Translations under genes and position numbers: made by a program
Notes under the pieces: model-generated
The model's database searches: none
What the model saw: only the letters and a program-made list of their open reading frames with translations
What the model was told of the DNA's origin: nothing
Part shown: piece after piece, positions 25,950 through 34,031 of the stretch
Layout: every line of letters begins with the position of its first letter
How positions within the stretch are numbered: the first letter of the stretch is position 1
Source: Brevibacillus brevis
GTDB taxonomy: Bacteria > Bacillota > Bacilli > Brevibacillales > Brevibacillaceae
Assembly: GCF_022026395.1 (NCBI RefSeq)
Contig: NZ_CP041767.1
Span: 27,501 to 91,500, forward strand
Length of the DNA: 64,000 nt
Direction: 5' to 3'

Positions 25950-27587
25950 ATGCGGAACTTGCTTGCCTATTTTCTTAGCGCTGTAATGATTAGTCTAGTT
26001 ATCCTTCCAGTAGAACCTGCGTCATCTAGAGGCTCAAGTTCATCTAGCTCCAGTAGTTCAGGCAGAAGCTCGGGGTCGTCTAGTACCAGCTCCTATTCGT
26101 CCGGCAAAAGTTCAGGGTCATCTAGTACCAGCTCCTATTCATCGGGCAGAAGCTCGGGATCATCTAGTACAGGCTCATCCTCCTCAAGCAAAAGCTCATA
26201 TTCTTCAGGAAAAAGCTCAGCCTCAACCAGTAAAAGCTCAAGCTCCACGATAAAAAGGGCCAAACCGTCAAGCGGTTTCCAATCATCCAAGCCGGTTAAA
26301 ATCAAGAAGCATGACGATGACGACGATGATGAAGAGCAATTCGAGGAAGAAGAGGCTAGTCAAGAAGAGGAGACGAGCGAAGAAGCCGCTGCGGAAGAGG
26401 AAAGAATCAAACGGGACGAAATCTTATTTCAAATTGATGGAGGTATTGGACCATACCATTTACGACCCAATCAATTTTATCAAACTACGATATGGGGGGA
26501 ATCCACTCATGACGGTTCCCTATACTTTACCGTACATAATAACGGACAGATAGAAGAGGTAGATGAGAGTGAGATAAATGGGTCAACAGTATTTAACATC
26601 CCATACAATTTCGATCCAACACCATTTGAAAAAGAGTTTTATCTTCATAACCTACCAACGGATCAAATCTATGTGACATCCTTTCAATATCAGGATATTT
26701 ACTTGTTTTTGCGCTCGGATGGTACCATTCAATGGCTTCCCAAATATGAAGCCATTGAGACAAACCTTCCCATCATAGAAGCAGAAGAGGTACTGCTGTC
26801 AGAGCAGACACTTGAAATGCATAGCAACGAAATGGCCTTGCATCATTTCCCGAAAAACAAAGTCTATCGGAAGAATATCAATAAGATTCCGAGGTATTTT
26901 CTGTTTAACAATGAAGAAAATGTTCAGTTAATAGGAAAAACAGAAAGTAAGAACTATGAAGTTTTGGAATATGACCAAATGATTGATCCGACTGCTGCTG
27001 ATCTTCTGGATGAGATAGAAGAAAAAATCCAAAATTCAGGGGTCCCCACAGGATTCATATACCAGCTCACAGTAAATAACGTTCCGCGAAATTTTATTTA
27101 CGATGGAAGCCGTTCCGTTGGGTTTGTGAAGGATCTATCTTCTGTTAAAGAAGACTATAAGGTTCGCGACTTCGAACAGGTTGTCCAAAAGATACGGAAA
27201 GAAAAACAGGAGGAAGAGAAAAGGCAATCCATCTGGAAGCTGTATTTGATTACAGCCGGTGCGATCATGCTCGGTATTTTTCCTTTATCCTATTGGTATA
27301 TGACCAGAAGAAGAAAGAAGAAGAAGCAAACCCCTAACAAGATCATTACGAAAAACACGAAAAGTACGAGAAAGAAAAAGAATGTAGAGCCCATAAAGCC
27401 TGTAAAGCCAGAAAGAACACCAATTCAACAACCCCTACCCAAAAAGAAAGAAATAAGAGTAGAAGAAAAAAAGAAGAATGACGGCGGACTTTTTCAGCAA
27501 TTTGAAGCCACAAACAAAAAAGAACAGCCAAGAAGCTCTGGAAGCGGACTATTTAATCAATTTAATTCCTCCAATAGAAATCAGTAA
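25950..27587 (+). CDS. Ser-rich exported membrane protein
   Basis: A 545-residue protein of unrecognised family. Order of parts: signal peptide (1-24); low-complexity Ser/Gly/Tyr region with a 14-residue unit repeated three times (42-83); a run of Asp and Glu (about 120-150); a folded central domain (about 155-425); one membrane helix (about 429-447, LYLITAGAIMLGIFPLSYWY); and a Lys/Arg-rich cytoplasmic tail with repeated G-x-F-QFE / G-LFNQF motifs near the end (about 510 and 533). The outside-in topology fits a cell-surface sensor or adhesin, but nothing shows the role. It stops 21 nt before the RidA gene. Confidence 0.75.
   Translation: MRNLLAYFLSAVMISLVILPVEPASSRGSSSSSSSSSGRSSGSSSTSSYSSGKSSGSSSTSSYSSGRSSGSSSTGSSSSSKSSYSSGKSSASTSKSSSSTIKRAKPSSGFQSSKPVKIKKHDDDDDDEEQFEEEEASQEEETSEEAAAEEERIKRDEILFQIDGGIGPYHLRPNQFYQTTIWGESTHDGSLYFTVHNNGQIEEVDESEINGSTVFNIPYNFDPTPFEKEFYLHNLPTDQIYVTSFQYQDIYLFLRSDGTIQWLPKYEAIETNLPIIEAEEVLLSEQTLEMHSNEMALHHFPKNKVYRKNINKIPRYFLFNNEENVQLIGKTESKNYEVLEYDQMIDPTAADLLDEIEEKIQNSGVPTGFIYQLTVNNVPRNFIYDGSRSVGFVKDLSSVKEDYKVRDFEQVVQKIRKEKQEEEKRQSIWKLYLITAGAIMLGIFPLSYWYMTRRRKKKKQTPNKIITKNTKSTRKKKNVEPIKPVKPERTPIQQPLPKKKEIRVEEKKKNDGGLFQQFEATNKKEQPRSSGSGLFNQFNSSNRNQ
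26073..26198 (+). repeat. Three tandem 42-bp coding repeats
   Basis: Codons 42-83 of the Ser-rich gene repeat a 14-residue unit of the form GSSSTSSYSSGKSS. The DNA units share most bases (TCTAGTACCAGCTCCTATTC in two of them), so copy number could vary by slippage. Confidence 0.75.
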
Positions 27588-27608
27588 AAAAGCAAGGAGC
27601 GTGTCGTG

Positions 27609-28016
27609 ATGCAAAATGATAAGCGAATCAAATTCATTAACCCTGAAACAATGCCACCTACGTTTGGCTATACCCATGCGGTAGAGGTTCGGAACGCCCG
27701 GACGATTTACGTATCGGGTCAGGTGGCTCTCAACAAAGAAGGCCAGGTGGTCGGCACAGGTGATTTAGCGGCACAGACCAAGCAAGTTTTCGCAAATATC
27801 CAATTCGCGTTAGAAGCGGCAGGAGTCAGCTTTGATCATGTAGTGAAATTGACTTTTTTCGTGACCGACATCTCCAAGATTCACATTGTCCGAGAGATTC
27901 GAGATCAGTACGTGAATACAGAAACCCCGCCAGTGAGCTCTGCAGTTGAAGTGAGCAGACTCATCAGGGACGAGCTGCTAATTGAGATTGAGGCCATCGC
28001 CGTGGCAGATGTATAG
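27609..28016 (+). CDS. RidA family (reactive imine deaminase) protein
   Basis: A 135-residue member of the RidA/YjgF family, which hydrolyses reactive enamine/imine intermediates from PLP enzymes. Typical segments are visible: TIYVSGQVALNKEGQVVG, TKQVFANIQFALEAAG and PPVSSAVEVSRLIRDELLIEIEAIA. The substrate Arg of canonical RidA (about residue 105, in a PARS/PAR-type segment) appears replaced by the SSAVEVSRL context, so it may belong to a variant subgroup. ATG 27609 is better spaced from AGGAGC than the adjacent GTG. A terminator follows. Confidence 0.88.
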   Translation: MQNDKRIKFINPETMPPTFGYTHAVEVRNARTIYVSGQVALNKEGQVVGTGDLAAQTKQVFANIQFALEAAGVSFDHVVKLTFFVTDISKIHIVREIRDQYVNTETPPVSSAVEVSRLIRDELLIEIEAIAVADV

Positions 28017-28028
28017 TTGTTCCATCCC

Positions 28029-28068
28029 CCTTCTGTTCGATTATTCATCGTTCAGGAGGGTTTTTTTA
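28029..28068 (+). terminator. Terminator after the RidA gene
   Basis: CCCTTCTG pairs with CAGGAGGG (one G-T) and is followed by TTTTTTT. Confidence 0.75.
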
Positions 28069-28156
28069 TGCTCTTTTGGGAAGATTATGGAGCAAGACAA
28101 GCAGATCGGTAATAGTACGTGTCGGCTCTAAATCTTTTGCTATTGGAGTTGGTTGC

Positions 28157-29338
28157 ATGAATTATATCATCGCAGGAATAGGTTTGATTACCGTATTTTT
28201 GCTTGCTTGGCTGGCAAGTAGTGATAAAAAGCACATTCGGTATCGTCCTATCCTTATCATGATTCTGATTCAGATCGTGTTTGGCTTGCTGCTGTTGCGA
28301 ACCAGTATTGGACTTATTTTCATATCAGGCATTGCCAGCAGTTTTTCCATACTCCTGAAGTATGCCTACGAGGGGATTAATTTTGTTTTCGGTGGCATTG
28401 CGAATCCGGGTGCGACGCCGTTTTTCTTGCAAGTTTTGCTACCGATTGTTTTCATATCTGCACTGATTGGCATTTTGCAGTACACGAGGATCCTCCCATT
28501 ATTCATTCAGTATGTAGGGCTCGTATTGAGCAAAGTGAATGGCATGGGAAAATTGGAGTCGTATAATGCGATTGCCTCGGCGATTGTCGGGCAATCCGAA
28601 GTGTTTATTACGGTGAAAAAACAGCTCGGTGCCATTCCGGAAAACAGGTTGTACACGCTGTGCGCCTCTGCAATGTCCACCGTGTCTATGTCGATCGTGG
28701 GCTCCTTCATGACCATGCTCAAACCGGAGTATGTGGTAGCTGCATTGGTACTCAACTTATTTGGTGGTTTTATCATTGCTTCCATTATTACGCCGTATGA
28801 AGTAAAGCCGGAAGATGATTTGCTCGATCAAGAAAAAGAAGAGAAACAGGCCTTCTTTGAAATGCTCGGAGAGTACATTCTGGATGGGTTTAAAGTAGCC
28901 GTGGTCGTGGCCGCGATGTTGCTCGGATTTATTGCACTCATTGCGATGGTGAACGGGTTATTCAGTGCAGTATTCGGTATTTCGTTCCAAGCGTTATTAG
29001 GGTACGTCTTTGCCCCGCTCGCCTTTCTTATGGGGGTTCCCTGGCACGAAGCTGTACAAGCAGGAAGTATCATGGCCACCAAAATAGTAGCGAACGAGTT
29101 TGTCGCCATTCTCGACTTTACGAAGATTCAAGGTCAGTTGAGCGAAAGAACAATTGCCATCGTGTCTGTGTTTTTGATCTCGTTCGCGAACTTTGGCTCG
29201 ATCGGGACGATTGTTGGCGCGGTAAAAGGTTTGAATGAAAGACAAGGAAATGTCGTCGCCCGGTTTGGATTGAGGCTGTTATATGGGGCAACACTTGTCA
29301 GCATTTTGTCAGGAATTATCATCAGCATTGTGGTGTGA
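28157..29338 (+). CDS. nupC: NupC-type concentrative nucleoside transporter
   Basis: A 393-residue membrane protein with about ten hydrophobic segments. Family stretches are visible: GGIANPGATPFFLQVLLPIVF, NAIASAIVGQSEVFITVKKQ and MATKIVANEFVAILDF, all in the nucleoside-binding core of NupC/CNT proteins, which import nucleosides with H+ or Na+. The frame extends to 28076, but the ATG at 28157 gives MNYIIAGIGLITVFLL, the expected first helix. No purine riboswitch was found ahead of it. The gene is alone and ends in a terminator. Confidence 0.92.
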   Translation: MNYIIAGIGLITVFLLAWLASSDKKHIRYRPILIMILIQIVFGLLLLRTSIGLIFISGIASSFSILLKYAYEGINFVFGGIANPGATPFFLQVLLPIVFISALIGILQYTRILPLFIQYVGLVLSKVNGMGKLESYNAIASAIVGQSEVFITVKKQLGAIPENRLYTLCASAMSTVSMSIVGSFMTMLKPEYVVAALVLNLFGGFIIASIITPYEVKPEDDLLDQEKEEKQAFFEMLGEYILDGFKVAVVVAAMLLGFIALIAMVNGLFSAVFGISFQALLGYVFAPLAFLMGVPWHEAVQAGSIMATKIVANEFVAILDFTKIQGQLSERTIAIVSVFLISFANFGSIGTIVGAVKGLNERQGNVVARFGLRLLYGATLVSILSGIIISIVV

Positions 29339-29343
29339 AGGGG

Positions 29344-29366
29344 GACCCTTTTTGGGGTCTTTTTTG
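29344..29366 (+). terminator. Terminator after nupC
   Basis: GACCC / GGGTC around a T/G loop, then TTTTTT. Confidence 0.75.
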
Positions 29367-29408
29367 TTAGGTTCGGTCTGGTAACCAAATGATGGTAAGC
29401 TGCGTCTA

Positions 29409-29588
29409 TCAATTGAGATATTCGTCTTTGTTTCTCGGATCGTATCCTTCATTAAAGGAATGGGAATCACGATTGTTACGCTCTATGAGGATTCTCTGCT
29501 TCCGGCGCTTGGCAATCCAATCGATGATGGCTCCAATCAGCAAGAGACCTCCGAAAATAAATACGACGAGTAACCAGAGTGGCATCAT
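29409..29588 (-). CDS. Small membrane protein
   Basis: A 59-residue product starting MMPLWLLVVFIFGGLLLIG: one membrane helix at the N-terminus followed by a basic, then charged cytoplasmic tail (DWIAKRRKQRILIERNNRD). GTGAGGTG lies at good spacing before the start. No family is recognised. It is divergent from the lipoprotein gene at 29679. Confidence 0.6.
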   Translation of the reverse strand: MMPLWLLVVFIFGGLLLIGAIIDWIAKRRKQRILIERNNRDSHSFNEGYDPRNKDEYLN

Positions 29589-29678
29589 ACAACACCTCAC
29601 TTTTTACTAAAAGATACGTCATACCCGTGATGAAGTTGCGATGAAACCATTCAAGAGGAAGAAAAGGAGCGAATTCGG

Positions 29679-30287
29679 ATGAGAAAATGGGTGTGTATGA
29701 CCGTAATGGCAGGCTTGATTGCAGGAGGCTGTTCACCTGACACGAACGTATCAACAGATACAAAACCACAGCCTGTAACCGAGCAGAAGCAAGAGGCGGG
29801 AAACAGCGGTGGCGACCAAAAGCAAGAGAAGCAAACCGCTACCGCACGTCAAATGATTCTCAATGAGCAATTTTTGCAGCTGCTCGCCAAAAACGAAATC
29901 AGTGGATTCGATATCCACATCGGGATGAAGCGGGATGAAGTTTCTGCGCTATACGGCAAGGTAACGAAACAGGATTATTGGGATGGCGGGCGCTATGAAG
30001 TCTTTGAGAAGCTAGAGACGGCACTCATTTATTTTGATGGGCAAGATCGCGTATATGGAATTGATTTGGCCGGCCTTCATCTTAATGAAACGAATCTGGA
30101 CACAATCCGTAAAAATCTGGGAGCGCCTGTCAGTGAAGAGAAGAGTATGGCCGATCAGGATTATGTCATGTTTTTTGAAGCGGGAGATAACTCCGTATTT
30201 ATTAGTGCAAAGGACGAGAAATCACCAGCAGATAAAATAAGGATCATCAATAAAAAAATGATCGAGGAATCACCGCAAAAAGAATAA
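29679..30287 (+). CDS. Lipoprotein of unknown function
   Basis: A 202-residue protein with a lipoprotein signal ending in IAGGC (Cys18), a Gln/Lys/Thr-rich linker (about 20-50) and a C-terminal domain of about 140 residues with a segment IHIGMKRDEVSALYGKV. That pattern (GMxxxEVxxxLG) resembles the SmpA/OmlA/YjgB-type beta-alpha folds found in small envelope proteins, but the match is only suggestive. AAAAGGAG precedes the ATG. A terminator follows. Confidence 0.75.
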   Translation: MRKWVCMTVMAGLIAGGCSPDTNVSTDTKPQPVTEQKQEAGNSGGDQKQEKQTATARQMILNEQFLQLLAKNEISGFDIHIGMKRDEVSALYGKVTKQDYWDGGRYEVFEKLETALIYFDGQDRVYGIDLAGLHLNETNLDTIRKNLGAPVSEEKSMADQDYVMFFEAGDNSVFISAKDEKSPADKIRIINKKMIEESPQKE

Positions 30288-30337
30288 AAAAAGCCAAGTC
30301 AGAAGGGGCTCAAATGTGACCTTCAGGCTTGGCTTTT
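30286..30337 (+). terminator. Terminator between lipoprotein and DoxX genes
   Basis: AAAAAAGCCAAG pairs with CTTGGCTTTT, with an inner AGAAGG/CCTTC extension; usable from both sides. Confidence 0.8.
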
Positions 30338-30354
30338 ATATGTGAAACAATGGA

Positions 30355-30765
30355 TTATTCAACCGATCTTTTTCCAAACAGGATAGTGTCCAGTGCGAAC
30401 TTGGTGCTGCCACTAATTCCAAGAGAAACCAACATCGCAAGCAAGGCCAGATCCAATTCATAACCAGCCCCACCTTCACCGCCCAGGAAGCCGACAGCGA
30501 GCTTGGCTGTAAAGATTGCACCAATCATGACAACAGACAACGCACCTGCGAACACGCGAGTACCCAGACCAAGAATCAAGGCAATACCGCCTACTACCTC
30601 CAAGAAGGTTACGAGGTAAGCAATGAATGCAGGGAGTCCCATGGTCCCGAAGAAACCAGCGACATTCTCCAGCCCCATTTGGAATTTGGCCACTCCGTGA
30701 ATGGCAAAAGTAAGTCCAGCTATCACACGTAGAATAAGTGCGCTCCATTCAAAACGATTAGACAT
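30355..30765 (-). CDS. DoxX family membrane protein
   Basis: A 136-residue protein with four hydrophobic helices and DoxX landmarks (ILRVIAGLTFAIHGVAKF, FLEVVGGIALILGLGTR). DoxX-like proteins in Bacillales (for example B. subtilis CatD, MhqP) are linked to quinone, thiol or electrophile stress and are commonly controlled by HxlR-type repressors. Here an HxlR gene is divergent and an operator overlaps the DoxX promoter, which fits that pattern. GGAGGG precedes the ATG. Confidence 0.9.
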   Translation of the reverse strand: MSNRFEWSALILRVIAGLTFAIHGVAKFQMGLENVAGFFGTMGLPAFIAYLVTFLEVVGGIALILGLGTRVFAGALSVVMIGAIFTAKLAVGFLGGEGGAGYELDLALLAMLVSLGISGSTKFALDTILFGKRSVE

Positions 30766-30792
30766 GTATGAATCCCTCCGAAATTTAAATGC

Positions 30793-30845
30793 GTAACAAA
30801 GTTACTTTTCGTTAGTAAGTATACAATAATAAATTCCTAAGTCAA
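30793..30845 (-). promoter_or_regulatory. DoxX promoter with HxlR-type operator
   Basis: On the minus strand TTGACT (30845-30840), 16 nt and TATACT (30823-30818) form a good promoter. Just downstream lie the dyads TTACTaacgaaAAGTAA (about 30802-30819) and GTAACaaaGTTAC (30793-30805). Such GTAAC-type dyads are typical of YodB/HxlR repressors, so the adjacent regulator probably binds here. Confidence 0.65.
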
Positions 30846-30961
30846 GTGATTCAATAAAATCCCAACAGTTGGCAAGTGTATTTTTCAAGGGTGATTCGCA
30901 TCATTGGTTTTGATGGATTGAACAAAGAGCGGTATACTGGAAGGAGAATGAGGTGATACCT

Positions 30962-31309
30962 ATGAAACAGTCTACCCTCTGTCCCAAGTTCGAAAAAGGT
31001 ATGCAGTTGTTGGGGAAGCGATGGACAGGTCTAATCCTATACCAGTTGTTGTCGGGACCACAGCGATTTTGTGCATTGGAAGGGGCCCTGCCAGTAAGCG
31101 GAAGGCTACTTTCTGAGCGTTTGAAGGATTTGGAGAAGGAAGGACTCGTGCATCGGCAGGTGTTTACTGATTCTGCTCCTGTCCGCGTAGAGTATTCCTT
31201 AACGGAGATGGGGAAAGCTCTGACTCCAGTGCTCAAGGGAATTGAGTCTTGGTCGCAGAGCTGGATCGAGTTGAATGCAGACGAAATGGCTAACGACAGC
31301 GAAGAATAA
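30962..31309 (+). CDS. HxlR/DUF24 family transcriptional regulator
   Basis: A 115-residue winged-helix protein starting MKQSTLCPKFEKGMQLLGKRW. The single Cys near the N-terminus (Cys6, in LCPKFEK) sits where YodB/HypR-type regulators carry their redox-sensing Cys. Recognition region: SGRLLSERLKDLEKEGLVHR. The ATG at 30962 is preferred over the in-frame GTG at 30953 because GAGG lies at proper distance. It is divergent from the DoxX gene and probably represses it until electrophile or oxidant stress modifies Cys6. Confidence 0.9.
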   Translation: MKQSTLCPKFEKGMQLLGKRWTGLILYQLLSGPQRFCALEGALPVSGRLLSERLKDLEKEGLVHRQVFTDSAPVRVEYSLTEMGKALTPVLKGIESWSQSWIELNADEMANDSEE

Positions 31310-31328
31310 CACAGCCTATATAAAAAAA

Positions 31329-31389
31329 GCATCAGGAGAGTACGCCTGACGCTTGCCACGATGAAAACCCCTGGAGACAGGGGTTTTTC
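31329..31389 (+). terminator. Two hairpins after the HxlR gene
   Basis: AGCATCAGG / CCTGACGCT (31329-31353), then a perfect AAAACCCCTG / CAGGGGTTTT (31364-31387) with a 4-nt loop and T run. Confidence 0.8.
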
Positions 31390-31409
31390 TGTTATTCGTT
31401 AATGAATCT

Positions 31410-31766
31410 TCAAGAAGGGTCTTCGTTCTTTTCCTGCAAAGCCTTCCATTTTAAAAATTCAATATGGCGCTTGACCTCAATCAGATCTTTCTCTGTCAGG
31501 CCATCGACATCCAAAAAGGTCGCTGGTGTTTCCCGGACAGAACCGCGTTTCCAAGATGGTTCTTCCGTGCGACCGTGGAGAAAATCGGTGGATACTTCAA
31601 ATAAATCTGCGACTTTGGAAATCAGATGAAAATCGACGCCCTTCTTTTCGCCTGACTCGATCCTCGAAAGTACCGTATTATGTATGCCCAGCTTTTCAGC
31701 TAATTGAAGTTGTGACCATTGTTTTTGTTCGCGCAGCCATTTTATGCGTTGACCAACTATGGACAT
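31410..31766 (-). CDS. XRE family regulator
   Basis: A 118-residue protein with an N-terminal helix-turn-helix (WSQLQLAEKLGIHNTVLSRIE, residues about 18-38) and a C-terminal charged tail that includes LTEKDLIEVKRHIEFLKWKA, similar to the tail of SinR-like and phage-type regulators. The frame extends to 31808, but ATG 31766 with AAAGGTGG upstream gives MSIVGQRIKWLREQKQW. It is divergent from a second XRE gene and may share its control region. Confidence 0.85.
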   Translation of the reverse strand: MSIVGQRIKWLREQKQWSQLQLAEKLGIHNTVLSRIESGEKKGVDFHLISKVADLFEVSTDFLHGRTEEPSWKRGSVRETPATFLDVDGLTEKDLIEVKRHIEFLKWKALQEKNEDPS

Positions 31767-31855
31767 CGTGAGACCACCTTTATCGTTTTGGCAATTCCAT
31801 TCTAACAATTTTCCATTACGGAAAAAACAAGATTGCTAATATGACAAAATCTGTA

Positions 31856-31885
31856 TTGACTTTGCTAAAATTGAAAGGATATGAT
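31856..31885 (+). promoter_or_regulatory. Promoter of the second XRE gene
   Basis: TTGACT (31856-31861), 18 nt, TATGAT (31880-31885). Confidence 0.6.
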
Positions 31886-31897
31886 GTAACTATAAAT

Positions 31898-31916
31898 ATT
31901 TGCCATTTTTGCAAAT
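31898..31916. promoter_or_regulatory. Operator candidate TTTGC-N7-GCAAA (copy 1)
   Basis: ATTTGCcatttttGCAAAT is a perfect 6-bp dyad just downstream of the -10 and ahead of the XRE start. The same core and spacing recur at 32138-32154. Confidence 0.55.
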
Positions 31917-31932
31917 CAGGAGGGGATAACTG

Positions 31933-32145
31933 GTGGAACGGCTCAACCTCCCGTTTATCGCGCAACGACGTAATGAGTGCAAGCTGACCTTGCAAGAAAT
32001 GGCGGAAGCACTCGGGTTTCGAAATGCTTCGACATACTTGAAGTACGAGAAGGGAGAATATGACTTCAAGGCCAATCATTTGCCAGTGTTGGCTAAAAAA
32101 CTACGATGCAGCATGCTTGATCTTTTTATCAGAATCGTTTGCTGA
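31933..32145 (+). CDS. Short XRE-type DNA-binding protein
   Basis: A 70-residue protein that is almost only a helix-turn-helix domain: LTLQEMAEALGFRNASTYLKYEKGEYDFKA. The start is a GTG at 31933 with AGGAGGGG ahead. The layout resembles small phage or defence-island repressors of the YozM/Cro type. TTTGC-N7-GCAAA dyads on both sides of the gene are good candidates for its binding sites, giving autoregulation and control of the next ORF. Function otherwise unknown. Confidence 0.8.
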   Translation: MERLNLPFIAQRRNECKLTLQEMAEALGFRNASTYLKYEKGEYDFKANHLPVLAKKLRCSMLDLFIRIVC

Positions 32146-32154
32146 TTTAGCAAA
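32138..32154. promoter_or_regulatory. Operator candidate TTTGC-N7-GCAAA (copy 2)
   Basis: TTTGCtgatttaGCAAA overlaps the end of the XRE gene and lies just before the ribosome site of the next ORF. Confidence 0.5.
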
Positions 32155-32169
32155 AAGGGGTGGGATGGG

Positions 32170-32421
32170 TTGAACGCTAGGGAGGCAAATAGAAGGCAGC
32201 TGGAAATATGGAGAAAGACCGTCGCTTACGAAATTGAAATGATGGCGCCACAGAGTATGCCGGCTTGCGAGGGATTTCTTGAGCGCTTGGTCATGTTTGA
32301 AAAGGAGTTGGAAAACAACGCGCGATGCCCATATAGTACGACACATGATGGGAATGATGCCGGGTCGCGTCCGTTACCCATTCAGGAAACAGAAAAAAGC
32401 CCGGTACGGATTTCACCGTGA
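32170..32421 (+). CDS. Small protein downstream of XRE
   Basis: An 83-residue ORF from a TTG behind AAAGGGGTGGG. The first 55 residues look helical and charged (NAREANRRQLEIWRKTVAYE), the last 30 are less structured and run into the terminator. No family is recognised. It probably shares a transcript with the XRE gene 24 nt upstream. Confidence 0.5.
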   Translation: MNAREANRRQLEIWRKTVAYEIEMMAPQSMPACEGFLERLVMFEKELENNARCPYSTTHDGNDAGSRPLPIQETEKSPVRISP

Positions 32422-32435
32422 CCGGGCTTTCGTTT
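32393..32435. terminator. Convergent terminator before nagE
   Basis: AAAAAAGCCCGGT / ACCGGGCTTT with T/A runs on both sides; it can serve both the plus-strand small gene and the minus-strand PTS gene. Confidence 0.85.
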
Positions 32436-32439
32436 TCCT

Positions 32440-33879
32440 TTATAGCTTGGTTATCTCTTCTTTTAGCAGCTCTGAATGGGTTCCGAAGACGACTTGCACG
32501 CTTCCTTGACCCAGTCGCATAACACCGGCTGCACCGAGGTCCTTTAAGGCTTTGTCATTGACCTTCTTGTCGTCCTTCAAGACGAGACGCAAACGAGTGA
32601 TGCAGGCGTCTACGCTAACGACGTTTTCTTTTCCACCAATGTGAGTGAGCACTTGGATCGCTTTATCCTGCATCGAATTGTTCCTTCCCGTAGCTGTAGT
32701 TGTCATTTCTTCATCATCCTCACGTCCCGGTGTCTTGAGGTTCAGCTTCACAATCAGGAAACGGAACAGGACGTAGTAGACCACGGCGAATGCCAGACCA
32801 ATCGGGATGATCATCCAGGCATTCGTAGAGAGGTGGTAGTTGATACCGTAGTCGATCAGACCCGCTGAAAATCCAAAGCCGTGCTTGATGCCGAGAGAGG
32901 TCACGATATACCCGGACACACCCGTCAATATCGCGTGGACAAAATACAGGAGTGGGGCAGCGAACATAAACGCAAATTCCACTACCTCAGTAATCCCGGT
33001 CAGGAACGAAGCGAGAGCTGCACCAATAAACATAGAAGCAACTACTTTGCGTTTTTCAGGACGCGCTGAGTGAATAATAGCGAATGCCGCTCCAGGAAGT
33101 GCGAACATCATGATCGGATAGAAACCAGTCATAAACATTCCTGCTGATGGGTCTCCTGCAAAGAAACGATGCAGGTCGCCGTGTACCACTTTTCCTGTCG
33201 CATCGGTAAAGTCACCGATTTGGAACCAGGCAATCGCATTGAGTACATGGTGCAGACCAAATGGAACGAGCAATCGGTTGAAGAATCCGAACAAGAAAGA
33301 ACCTGTTGCGCCGAGACCTACGATCCAAGAGCCCAATGAGTCAAGGGCAATCTGGATCGGTCCCCAAATAATCCCAAAAATCAAGCCGATGACAACCATG
33401 GAGAGAGAAGTGACGATCGGGACGAAGCGTTTTCCACCGAAGAAGCCCAGCCATTCTGGCAGCTTGATTGAATGGTAGCGGTTGTAGAAAAATGCTGCAA
33501 TACCACCGGCCATAATACCGCCGATGACACCCATGTTCAGTTTTAAATCATCCGCGATGAAAGGCATGGCAGCAGGAACAGCAGCAAGTACTTTCGTCAA
33601 TACGACGTAGGCAATGACAGCGGCTAAAGCAGCAACAGCATCTCCAGCCAAGCCAATGGCAACACCGACAGCAAAGATTAATGCCAGGTTGTCAAAAATA
33701 GCTGCACCGCCAGCAGCCAAAAGCGGAGCGATGTACGAGTCCATGAAGGCACCAAAGGCACCGAGATTGAGGTCCTTCTCGAATTTGAGAAGACCAAAGC
33801 TTTGCAAAATCGCTGCGGCTGGCAACGTTGCGACTGGGAGCATCAGGGCTCTCCCAATCTTTTGCAGAAAAGCGAGCAT
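32440..33879 (-). CDS. nagE: PTS transporter EIICB, N-acetylglucosamine type
   Basis: A 479-residue phosphotransferase permease. The EIIC domain (about 1-390) has ten or so hydrophobic segments and the segments FGLHHVLNAIAWFQIG and HGDLHRFFAGDPSAGMF, which match the GlcNAc subgroup better than glucose PtsG. The linker LNLKTPGRED leads to EIIB (about 401-479) with the phospho-acceptor Cys426 in DACITRLRL. EIIA is separate (crr gene upstream). GGAGG precedes the ATG. It is the last gene of the PTS cluster but has its own 150-bp upstream region with a cre site, so it may also be transcribed alone. Confidence 0.93.
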   Translation of the reverse strand: MLAFLQKIGRALMLPVATLPAAAILQSFGLLKFEKDLNLGAFGAFMDSYIAPLLAAGGAAIFDNLALIFAVGVAIGLAGDAVAALAAVIAYVVLTKVLAAVPAAMPFIADDLKLNMGVIGGIMAGGIAAFFYNRYHSIKLPEWLGFFGGKRFVPIVTSLSMVVIGLIFGIIWGPIQIALDSLGSWIVGLGATGSFLFGFFNRLLVPFGLHHVLNAIAWFQIGDFTDATGKVVHGDLHRFFAGDPSAGMFMTGFYPIMMFALPGAAFAIIHSARPEKRKVVASMFIGAALASFLTGITEVVEFAFMFAAPLLYFVHAILTGVSGYIVTSLGIKHGFGFSAGLIDYGINYHLSTNAWMIIPIGLAFAVVYYVLFRFLIVKLNLKTPGREDDEEMTTTATGRNNSMQDKAIQVLTHIGGKENVVSVDACITRLRLVLKDDKKVNDKALKDLGAAGVMRLGQGSVQVVFGTHSELLKEEITKL

Positions 33880-33995
33880 AGGATAAAACCTCCTTGGAAT
33901 GGGATGAATTTATCAGGGAAGCCGCTCTCCGGATAAATGCAAAATGATGAGGGCACAAGGAATAAACCGGAGAGAGACCATTCTGATCGATATAT

Positions 33996-34009
33996 TGGAA
34001 GCGCTTACA
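33996..34009 (-). promoter_or_regulatory. cre site (CcpA) upstream of nagE
   Basis: TGTAAGCGCTTCCA on the minus strand matches the cre consensus TGWAANCGNTNWCA at 13 of 14 positions. It lies between ptsI and nagE, about 120 nt before the nagE start. Confidence 0.7.
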
Positions 34010-34031
34010 CTACTCGGGCGACAAAACCTTT

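Noticed and set aside
26073..26198. CRISPR-like repeats
   Set aside because: The 42-bp units are contiguous coding repeats without spacers; no CRISPR array or cas gene is seen in the window.
28069..28156. Purine riboswitch ahead of nupC
   Set aside because: I looked for the three-way junction core sequences and did not find them.
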